Origin: an uncultured Desulfatitalea sp.
GTDB lineage: Bacteria > Desulfobacterota > Desulfobacteria > Desulfobacterales > Desulfosarcinaceae
DNA length: 64,000 nt
NCBI GenBank assembly: GCA_937868765.1
Contig: CALMNL010000003.1
Span: 248,001 to 312,000 of the forward strand
Direction: 5' to 3'
Shown here: positions 9,469 to 15,983 of the stretch, in pieces
Position numbering within the stretch: the stretch's first letter is position 1
Layout: the number at the start of each line of letters is the position of its first letter
Notes under the pieces: model-generated
Seen by the model: only the letters and a program-made list of their open reading frames with translations
What the model was told of the DNA's origin: nothing
The model's database searches: none
Translations under genes and position numbers: made by a program

Positions 9469-10701
9469 TCAGGCACAGGGACGGCGCCTCAATAGATCCA
9501 GGCGCTCGCAGTCGTTGCCCAGAAGGAGGGTTACCTGGCTTCCCGGCTGAGCCTTGGGAAGAGAAACCCCATCGCTATCGATGATCTCTTGAACCGTGTC
9601 CGGAATGGAAGGCCCCTTCCGGTGAACGATTTCAACGGCATCGCCCACGCGGAGTTGATTACGTACTTCCACGAGAGCCTTATTGGTCCCCGCGGCAGCT
9701 AGAACCTTGGCGGCCAGTGGATAGTCTCCCGCAAGAGGGGCGGCATAACTCGGCACCGTCTGATGGGGATCTCCCAAATAAAAACCCGTACAATACCCCC
9801 GACTGGTGATCTTATCCAGTTCAGCTTGCCAATATGCTGCCGGAGTGAATTGCTCCGGTGCCGCATAGTATCGGTCGATCGCCTCCCGATAGATTTTCAC
9901 GCTTGTCGCCGCGTAGTGGATGCTTTTCATGCGGCCTTCAATTTTCAGCGCCCGGATACCGCTCTGGATCATTTCCGGAAGATGCGCCAACATACATAGA
10001 TCCTTCGAGTTGAATAAATATGCCCCCGAGGTATCCTCTTCTATGGGGAAATATTGACCCGGCCGGGTCTCTTCCACCACCGCATAACGAAAACGGCATG
10101 GCTGGCAGCACATACCTTGGTTGCTCGGCCGCAGGGCCATGAAGTTACTCAGCAGGCATCGCCCTGAATAGGAGATACACATGGCGCCGTGGACAAATGC
10201 CTCGATTTCCACAGGGCAAGCGCCGGCGATTTCATCGATTTCGGCAAGACTCAATTCGCGGGCGGCATTGATTCGCTGCACTCCCTGCGCATGCCAGAAG
10301 CGGGCGGCCGCCGCATTGGTGGTGTTGGCCTGGGTGCTCAGGTGCAGGGGCATGCCCGGCGCTACTTTGCGGGCCAGTTGAACAACGGCAGGATCGGCGA
10401 CGATGAGGGCATCCGGCGCCAGCTGCGCCAGGCGCTGCAGGTAAGCTTCTATGGGCGCCAAGTCACGATTGCGGGCAAATATGTTAACGGCCGCATACGC
10501 TTTGGCCCCCGCTGCATGGGTCAACCGGATGGCGGTCCCCATCTCCTCTATGCTGAAGTTGCCGGCAAAGTTGCGCAGGCTGAACTCTTTGCCGGCCATA
10601 TAGATCGCATCGGCGCCATAATTCAGCACGGTTTCCAATTTTTCCATATTGCCGGCCGGCGCCAGCAGTTCGATGCGATGGGGCGGTGTCAGGTTGGTCA
10701 C
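9469..10701 (-). CDS. peptidase U32 family protein (TrhP/RlhA-type RNA hydroxylation family)
   Basis: The 410-residue product begins with the family signature IELLAPAGNMEKLETVLNYGADAIY. Centrally it has GRCLLSNF followed by a cysteine-rich NQGMCCQPCRFRY. U32 proteins were first described as collagenase-like peptidases. In E. coli, relatives YegQ (TrhP) and YdcP (RlhA) are needed for prephenate-dependent hydroxylation of tRNA or 23S rRNA. The length and Cys cluster fit that group, and I would favour RNA modification over proteolysis. Four bases separate its start from the end of the upstream cbiR-like gene on the same strand, so it is probably the last gene of the cobamide transcript, although no functional link is obvious. 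Confidence 0.85.
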   Translation of the reverse strand: MTNLTPPHRIELLAPAGNMEKLETVLNYGADAIYMAGKEFSLRNFAGNFSIEEMGTAIRLTHAAGAKAYAAVNIFARNRDLAPIEAYLQRLAQLAPDALIVADPAVVQLARKVAPGMPLHLSTQANTTNAAAARFWHAQGVQRINAARELSLAEIDEIAGACPVEIEAFVHGAMCISYSGRCLLSNFMALRPSNQGMCCQPCRFRYAVVEETRPGQYFPIEEDTSGAYLFNSKDLCMLAHLPEMIQSGIRALKIEGRMKSIHYAATSVKIYREAIDRYYAAPEQFTPAAYWQAELDKITSRGYCTGFYLGDPHQTVPSYAAPLAGDYPLAAKVLAAAGTNKALVEVRNQLRVGDAVEIVHRKGPSIPDTVQEIIDSDGVSLPKAQPGSQVTLLLGNDCERLDLLRRRPCA

Positions 10702-10704
10702 GGA

Positions 10705-11550
10705 TCAGCTCCTATCGTCGTCGCCTCTCCCTTCGGCGTCCATCATCTCTTTTATGCAGCCCAAAGAAGCTTGCAGGCGTTCAAATGAGAAAACCTCCAA
10801 AGATGCAGAGCCCTTAAATCCCCTGAGGAAGCGTGTCAGGGTTTCCCGAGGCTGGATTGCGAGCCGGTCCAGGCCGAGATGATCTCTGCCTTGATCCACG
10901 CCGTGCAGATGGCAGATGGTGATTTGCGGGCCGAAAAGCGCCAGGACAGAGGGCAGGTCGAACCCATAGCGCACGATGTGGCCTGCATCCAGGCAGACTG
11001 ATAGATCCAAACGGTTTACCATCGGTGCAAACCACTCCGGTGGATAATCGAGAGTTTCGACGGAAATGCGCTGGGCTGGAATGGCGGTTTGGTTTAACAG
11101 CGCCGCCAGCGCCTCGCAGGCACACTCCTGCCACTGGGCGATGGTAACAGGCCGCTGGTCTTCACGGCTATAGTCTAGATGCAGCGTGTGGGTGGTGGGG
11201 TTCAAGGGCCGCACCAATTCCAGGATCGTGGTCATTCGGTCGATGGCGCAGCGGCGTGCCTCCGGATGAATACCGCCCATATCCAGGTCGATGGGCAGGT
11301 GGACGTTGTAGGAAATGCTCATCTCCAGAGCCAGTGCAGCCAGGCTTTCAATCTCCTGCGCCGACGGCAGGCTTTCGAATTGGCTTTCGAGAAGCAGCAG
11401 CTCGATCTCGTCCACGAAAGGGCCGAGCCGCCGAACATTGGTCAAGTAGTCGGCCGGATAGATGAAAGAGGGGACGCTCAGGCGAAAGGGGAAACGGTGC
11501 TTGAAGGATAAGGGCAGGCAAGGATACTCGGTGCTCATGGGCGATCCCAT
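10705..11550 (-). CDS. cbiR: CbiR-like cobamide-remodelling phosphodiesterase (AP-endonuclease-fold TIM barrel)
   Basis: CbiR hydrolyses the phosphoester of adenosyl-cobamides to release cobinamide so that the lower ligand can be exchanged. This 281-residue protein looks like an AP endonuclease/xylose-isomerase-type barrel. Candidate metal ligands come in the expected order: NVHLP, HLDYSRED, SVETLD, CLDAGH, ICHLHGVDQGRDH and SLEVFS. The decisive clue is context: it overlaps cobS in a TGATG stop-start junction at 11548-11552, with cobU upstream, giving a compact cobU-cobS-cbiR unit able to salvage and rebuild a cobamide. ATG 11550 is used; ATG 11538 is an alternative. The barrel fold is well supported; the exact activity rests on neighbours. 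Confidence 0.72.
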   Translation of the reverse strand: MGSPMSTEYPCLPLSFKHRFPFRLSVPSFIYPADYLTNVRRLGPFVDEIELLLLESQFESLPSAQEIESLAALALEMSISYNVHLPIDLDMGGIHPEARRCAIDRMTTILELVRPLNPTTHTLHLDYSREDQRPVTIAQWQECACEALAALLNQTAIPAQRISVETLDYPPEWFAPMVNRLDLSVCLDAGHIVRYGFDLPSVLALFGPQITICHLHGVDQGRDHLGLDRLAIQPRETLTRFLRGFKGSASLEVFSFERLQASLGCIKEMMDAEGRGDDDRS

Positions 11551-12287
11551 CAGGCTGCTCCGCGCATGGCCGAAAGGATCAGGAAAAGCCCTGCTTCAGT
11601 GAGCTCGATCATCGCTCCCAGCATGTCCCCGGTAATACAATTGATTTTCAGGCGGTAGTATAGCAATACACCGGCCGTCAGGACCGAAAAGCCGGCAACC
11701 AGGAGTACTCCGGACCAACCCGTCAGCACCAGGCCTACCGGCACCAGGAGCGCAACCGCCCAATAATCCTGAAGGCGCGGGGTGCCCTGGAAAAAGGCTT
11801 GTCCTGTGCCACCCTCGGGTCGACCATAGGGTAGCCGGTGCACGGCAAAGAGCACACCGCTGCGCGCCGCTGCCGGAACCAGGAGCAGCAAGAGGGCGCG
11901 ATGGGTATCGAGTCCGGCCAAGCCGGCCCACTTTATAGCCAGGCAGCAGACGACCGTCACCATGCCCATGGCGCCGATACGGCTATCCTTCATAATGGCC
12001 AGCGCCTTTTCAGGGGGCCGTCGTCCATAGAGGCCATCGGCACTGTCTGCCAGGCCGTCCAGATGCAATGCACCGGTGACCGCAGCCAGGGCCACCACAT
12101 CGAGGATCGCCACCACGTTGCGCTGCCAAAAAAGAGCAGCGGTGTAATCCACCAGAAGCAATACGGCGCCTACCACCAGACCGCACAAGGGAAAGAGGGG
12201 CAGTGCCTGGCGGGCCGCCAAGGGTTGCGTCGGGCCGCACGGCAGGATGGTTAGAAACTGGATTCCAGATAAGAAGGGCCGCCACAT
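11550..12287 (-). CDS. cobS: adenosylcobinamide-GDP ribazoletransferase (cobalamin synthase)
   Basis: Integral membrane enzyme that joins adenosylcobinamide-GDP to alpha-ribazole (phosphate) in the last steps of cobalamin synthesis. The 245-residue, multi-helix sequence opens with PFLSGIQFLTILP, has the catalytic acidic motif GALHLDGLADSADGLYG, then KDSRIGAMG, all typical of CobS. Its stop codon overlaps the start of the cbiR-like gene and it begins 32 bases after cobU. Length and motifs are normal. Confidence 0.95.
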   Translation of the reverse strand: MWRPFLSGIQFLTILPCGPTQPLAARQALPLFPLCGLVVGAVLLLVDYTAALFWQRNVVAILDVVALAAVTGALHLDGLADSADGLYGRRPPEKALAIMKDSRIGAMGMVTVVCCLAIKWAGLAGLDTHRALLLLLVPAAARSGVLFAVHRLPYGRPEGGTGQAFFQGTPRLQDYWAVALLVPVGLVLTGWSGVLLVAGFSVLTAGVLLYYRLKINCITGDMLGAMIELTEAGLFLILSAMRGAA

Positions 12288-12319
12288 AATTTGTCAGTTC
12301 TTTCCCCGCCTCCTTGCCG

Positions 12320-12868
12320 TTAAAGGGAGCCGTTCAGGACGCTGCAGGGTTTAATGGGTACCGGCAGGCCTGCCACCATCCATATGACCTGCTCACATGC
12401 GGCTGCCACCTGTTGATTGGTCCAGCCCACGATATCCCTAAACCGCCGTGCCAATGCGTTCTCCGGAACGATGCCGGCACCCACTTCATTCGAGACGAGG
12501 ATGAGGTGGCAGGGGGGATGGTCCAAGACGGTGCAGAGACCCTGGATATGGTCATCAATGGGTTTGTGTTCCTGGTAGGCCAGCATCATGTTGCTGACCC
12601 ATAGGGTCAGGCAATCGATCAGCATGAGATCGGCTTTCGGACCATTCTGAAGGATGCAGTCCGCCAGTTCCAGGGGAACTTCCAAGGGGGTCCATCGAGG
12701 CCCACGGTCCAACTGGTGCCGGCGAACCCGCTGCCGCATTTCGTCATCCTCGGGCACACAGGTTGCTACAAAAAGCTTTCGTCGGCCGGGGAGTGATTCG
12801 CCGAGGCGCAAAGCCTGCCCGCTCTTGCCGCTGCGGCACCCGCCAACTACAAAGATGGTTTTATTCAT
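12320..12868 (-). CDS. cobU: bifunctional adenosylcobinamide kinase/adenosylcobinamide-phosphate guanylyltransferase
   Basis: Phosphorylates adenosylcobinamide and adds GMP to make AdoCbi-GDP, the substrate of CobS. The 182-residue protein has a P-loop at its N terminus (GGCRSGKS), then FVATCVPEDDEMRQRVRRHQ (guanylylation-histidine region), LIDCLTLWVSNM and SNEVGAGIVPENALARRFRD, all standard CobU elements. The ATG at 12868 was chosen because the P-loop strand starts right there; the longer frame to 12961 is not family-like. It is first in a cobU-cobS-cbiR run. I found no cobalamin riboswitch in the 108 bases between it and the tRNA terminator. Confidence 0.94.
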   Translation of the reverse strand: MNKTIFVVGGCRSGKSGQALRLGESLPGRRKLFVATCVPEDDEMRQRVRRHQLDRGPRWTPLEVPLELADCILQNGPKADLMLIDCLTLWVSNMMLAYQEHKPIDDHIQGLCTVLDHPPCHLILVSNEVGAGIVPENALARRFRDIVGWTNQQVAAACEQVIWMVAGLPVPIKPCSVLNGSL

Positions 12869-12975
12869 AACAACAAAAATTCCAATGGATATTTTTGATA
12901 ATGGTTTATATCGGATGCCAGTTGCAATGTAAATGAGGCTTGCCGACGCGTGGTTGTCCATCGATATTCGATAGC

Positions 12976-13014
12976 GGAAATAAAGAAGGGCTTACAAGAT
13001 AGATTGTAAGCCCT
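12976..13014 (-). terminator. intrinsic terminator of tRNA-Val
   Basis: An 11-base inverted repeat (12987-12997 with 13004-13014, core GGGCTTACAA/TTGTAAGCCC) with a six-base loop. On the minus strand it is followed by a T-rich stretch (complement of 12976-12986). It lies 10 bases downstream of the tRNA 3' end and fits a Rho-independent terminator for the tRNA transcript, insulating the cobU operon. Confidence 0.8.
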
Positions 13015-13024
13015 GCAGATTCGC

Positions 13025-13099
13025 TGGTAGGCGGTACTGGATTTGAACCAGTGGCTTCCACCGTGTGAAGGTGGCACTCTCCCGCTGAGTTAACCGCCC
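13025..13099 (-). tRNA. tRNA-Val (anticodon CAC)
   Basis: Reads as a complete 75-base cloverleaf on the minus strand. The acceptor GGGCGGT pairs with ACCGCCT (first pair G-U). The D arm contains AGCGGGA. The anticodon stem CCACC/GGTGG has loop TTCACAC, giving anticodon CAC (GUG codon, valine). The T arm is ACTGG/CCAGT with loop TTCAAAT. The 3' CCA is encoded in the genome. It sits between scpB and cobU with its own promoter and terminator. Confidence 0.95.
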
Positions 13100-13153
13100 G
13101 TTCTCTCTTTGCCGACCTCGAAATTGTTTGCCAGGTCGTCTCGATTCAGGCCG

Positions 13154-13183
13154 TATATAGTGGCTGGGACACCTTCAAGTCAA
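13154..13183 (-). promoter_or_regulatory. sigma-70-type promoter for tRNA-Val
   Basis: On the minus strand, TTGACT (13178-13183) and TATATA (13154-13159) are separated by 18 bases, about 55 bases before the tRNA 5' end. The -35 hexamer overlaps the stop codon of scpB, so the promoter is embedded at the end of the upstream operon. Confidence 0.6.
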
Positions 13184-14040
13184 GTATTTTTTGGATCTTC
13201 CTGCTGGTCCCGTTCTGATTGTTCGTCTCCTGGCGATGGAAGCGGCGAGGCTTGTTCCGGCGATTCAATTTCTTCCTTTATTGGATCGGCCATGGCTTCT
13301 TCGTCGAGGAGTGCGGAAGCATTGATGGGATCTTCCGGTTCCGACTGGTCTTCCACACGCTCTCCGATTGGGAAGAAGGCGGCTTTTGGATCAATGGCCG
13401 CATCGAGAGCATAATCCTCAGTAGAAAGCTCCACCATGCCTTCATTCTGCCGTTCCGCCGAGTCAGGCGCATATGGCGCTGGTTGAGCGCCGGCGTCGGA
13501 CTGGTCGCTGTCAACCATGGCGTTGCCCAACTCCGCGATCTCCTTCGGCGTGGGCAGATCATTCAGATCCTTCAGGTCGAACATTTCAAGGAAAAGCTTG
13601 GTGGTGGCGTATATCAGGGGACGACCGGCAATCTCCCGGCGGCCCAAAACGCGGATCAGCTTGCGTTCCATCAGTTGGCGCAAAACACCGCCACAATCCA
13701 CGCCCCGAATATGCTCGATGTCCACGCGTATAATCGGCTGTTTGTAGGCGATGACCGCCAGGGTTTCCAAAGCCGCCCTGCTGAGTCGTTGGGGCGAAGG
13801 CTGCAGCAGGCGCTTGATCCATTCGTGATATTCGGGCCGTGAACGTATTTGCCAACCGCCGGCGACCTCCTGGAGATAAAAGCCGCCACCACGGGCCGCA
13901 TATTCGTCGGAAAGCGTATGGAGTGCGGCACGGATTTCTTTTGTGTCGGCGGTTTCCAGGATGGCGCGCAGCTTGTCCAATGCCAGCGGCTCATCGGAAA
14001 CGAAAAGCAAACTTTCGATGATGTTTTTCAGGTCCAACAT
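13180..14040 (-). CDS. scpB: SMC-Scp complex subunit ScpB
   Basis: Winged-helix subunit (kite protein) of the SMC-ScpA-ScpB condensin that organises and segregates the chromosome. Residues about 1-185 carry the family core: LKNIIESLLFVSDEPL, then RLSRAALETLAVIAYKQPI, and the second winged helix with RGVDCGGVLRQLMERKLI and GRPLIYATTKLFLEMF. After that comes an unusual tail of about 100 residues, very rich in Asp, Glu, Pro and Ser with no family counterpart that I can see; it is probably disordered. Total length 286 is long for ScpB. It starts 8 bases after scpA ends. Confidence 0.93.
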   Translation of the reverse strand: MLDLKNIIESLLFVSDEPLALDKLRAILETADTKEIRAALHTLSDEYAARGGGFYLQEVAGGWQIRSRPEYHEWIKRLLQPSPQRLSRAALETLAVIAYKQPIIRVDIEHIRGVDCGGVLRQLMERKLIRVLGRREIAGRPLIYATTKLFLEMFDLKDLNDLPTPKEIAELGNAMVDSDQSDAGAQPAPYAPDSAERQNEGMVELSTEDYALDAAIDPKAAFFPIGERVEDQSEPEDPINASALLDEEAMADPIKEEIESPEQASPLPSPGDEQSERDQQEDPKNT

Positions 14041-14048
14041 ACACCAGA

Positions 14049-14780
14049 TTATTGATAGAAGAGACGGATGGTGCCGCTTTGGATGCTTTGCACCACTCTG
14101 ACCAGATTCATCTTCATCAGTTCCAGCAGCGCCAAAAAGCTGACGATGAGGTCACTGCGCGACGGCTCTTGGGGGAACATTTCCAGAAAGGCGATAGACC
14201 CTTTCTCTTCTAGAACCGCGATGATGGCATTCATGCGATCTTTTACCGAAACACGTTCCGCGGCTAAATCCACGGTGTGCTCCTTGGATACTTTCTGCAG
14301 AATGCGCTGAAAGGCATCGATGAGTTCGAAGAGGCCGACGGGCATCAATTCCTGGTCACCGTCAAGGTACTCCTTGGGGTTGGCTCTGCGGGTGAAGATC
14401 CTGTCGCCGAGCATATTCCGGTTGGCCAGTTCTTCGGCCGCCGACTTGATCTGCAGGTATTCGGCCAGCGGGCGAACAATTTCCAGCCGGGGATCTTCTT
14501 CCTCATCATCACCCGGGTGGGACGGCAGCAGCATGCGCGATTTGATTTGGGTCAATGTGGATGCCATGAGCAGAAAATCGCCTACGTTATCGATATTCAA
14601 CAACTGGATCCACTCCAGGTATGCCAAATACTGCTCGGTCACCAGGGCCACCGGAATATCATAGATGTCCACCTCGTTTTTTTTGATCAGGTGAACCAGC
14701 AGATCCATCGGCCCCTCGAAGATGTTTTCGAGGACCACTTTGTAGTCCGGACCACTTGTCCCGATGTCGACTGCGTCCAT
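14049..14780 (-). CDS. scpA: SMC-Scp complex subunit ScpA (kleisin)
   Basis: Kleisin that bridges the SMC heads and binds the ScpB dimer. The 243-residue sequence shows the family features in order: VVLENIFEGPMDLLVHLIKKN, DIPVALVTEQYLAYLE, then DFLLMASTLTQIKSRMLLP, an acidic linker (DDEEEDP), and a C-terminal winged helix ending FLALLELMKMNLVRVVQ. Gene order trpS-scpA-scpB on the minus strand suggests one transcript, with scpB 8 bases downstream. Confidence 0.95.
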   Translation of the reverse strand: MDAVDIGTSGPDYKVVLENIFEGPMDLLVHLIKKNEVDIYDIPVALVTEQYLAYLEWIQLLNIDNVGDFLLMASTLTQIKSRMLLPSHPGDDEEEDPRLEIVRPLAEYLQIKSAAEELANRNMLGDRIFTRRANPKEYLDGDQELMPVGLFELIDAFQRILQKVSKEHTVDLAAERVSVKDRMNAIIAVLEEKGSIAFLEMFPQEPSRSDLIVSFLALLELMKMNLVRVVQSIQSGTIRLFYQ

Positions 14781-14861
14781 CGATTCGTCACCTAAGAGAT
14801 ATGGCTCAACGTTTTGATTTCCCTACGCCAGGCGCGATTATGCCTCGATTACAATATCGGT

Positions 14862-15860
14862 CTAAAATCTATAGGTAATTTTGATGGCTGCCCGCACCTC
14901 TTGCATGGTCTGGCGGGCAACCTCGCGGGCGGCGCGATTGCCTTGGGCCATGATTTCGTCCACTATTTCAGGATGATCCTGAAAAAAGCGGCGCTTTTCA
15001 TAGATCGGCCCCAATCCCTGAATCAAATTGGCGGCCATTATCTTTTTGCACTCCACGCAGCCAATCTGAGCCGCCCGGCATTGGGTGTTGATCTGGGCGA
15101 CGGTGTCTTGTTCCGTATACAATTTATGAAACTCGAAAACGTTGCAGACATCCGGATCACCAGGATCGCTACGCCGGGCCCGCTGGGGATCTGTAATCAT
15201 CTGCATGACCTTGGCTTGAACCTGGTCCGGCGGATCGGACAAGTAAATGGCGTTTCCATAGCTCTTGCTCATTTTGCGACGATCAAGGCCCAAGATCTTG
15301 GGCGTCTGGGTCAGAATCGCCTCTGGCTCCGGGAAAACCGGCCCATAAAGAAAATTAAATCGCCTGGCGATCTCCCGAGTGATTTCCACGTGAGGTACCT
15401 GATCGACCCCCACCGGGACCCCCTGGGCCTTGTACATGATGATATCCGCAGCTTGTAGGACTGGATAGCCCAGAAAACCGAAGGTCGACAAATCCTTGTT
15501 TTGCATCTGGACGATCTGGTCTTTGTAAGTGGGGTTGCGTTCCAGCCAAGGCACCGGTGTGATCATGGACAGGATCAAAAAAAGTTCGGCATGTTCGGAA
15601 ATCTTGGATTGGACGAACAGTGTGCTTTTTTCAGGTGAGAGGCCTGCGCTCAACCAGTCGAGCAAAATCTCACGCACATAATTTTCCATGCCGCCAGGAT
15701 TTTCATAGTCGCTGGTCAGGGCGTGCCAATCGGCTACGAAGAAGAAGCAATCATATTCGTCCTGCATCTTGACCCAGTTGGCCAGGGCGCCCAGGTAGTT
15801 TCCCATGTGAAGTGCCCCTGTGGGCCGCATGCCGCTCAAGATTCGCTTTTTTACAGTCAT
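14862..15860 (-). CDS. trpS: tryptophanyl-tRNA synthetase
   Basis: Class I aminoacyl-tRNA synthetase charging tRNA-Trp. It has 332 residues. The HIGH-type signature is TGALHMGNYLGAL near the N terminus and the KMSKS loop is KMSKSYGNAIYLSD. Residues for Trp recognition lie in the usual VADWHALT and DIIMYKAQGVPVGVDQ segments. ATG 15860 was chosen because GGAG precedes it and the Rossmann fold begins there; the open frame to 15968 is upstream sequence. It lies about 120 bases after the A-adding enzyme and ahead of scpA, all on the minus strand. Confidence 0.96.
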   Translation of the reverse strand: MTVKKRILSGMRPTGALHMGNYLGALANWVKMQDEYDCFFFVADWHALTSDYENPGGMENYVREILLDWLSAGLSPEKSTLFVQSKISEHAELFLILSMITPVPWLERNPTYKDQIVQMQNKDLSTFGFLGYPVLQAADIIMYKAQGVPVGVDQVPHVEITREIARRFNFLYGPVFPEPEAILTQTPKILGLDRRKMSKSYGNAIYLSDPPDQVQAKVMQMITDPQRARRSDPGDPDVCNVFEFHKLYTEQDTVAQINTQCRAAQIGCVECKKIMAANLIQGLGPIYEKRRFFQDHPEIVDEIMAQGNRAAREVARQTMQEVRAAIKITYRF

Positions 15861-15983
15861 CTGGTGCTCCAGCAATTGATCATTCCGGCCTAATCCGGCC
15901 AGTGAAAGGCAGCCGTTCAGCCACGACGAAAATCGAACTAATCTACAGATTCGAGCCGTTGTAATCAAGAAAATTGTTGGCTT

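Noticed and set aside
12869-12986. possible cobalamin riboswitch ahead of cobU
   Set aside because: No B12-box (GCCACTG-type) element or room for the aptamer between cobU and the tRNA terminator; only a loosely similar GCAACTGG was seen.
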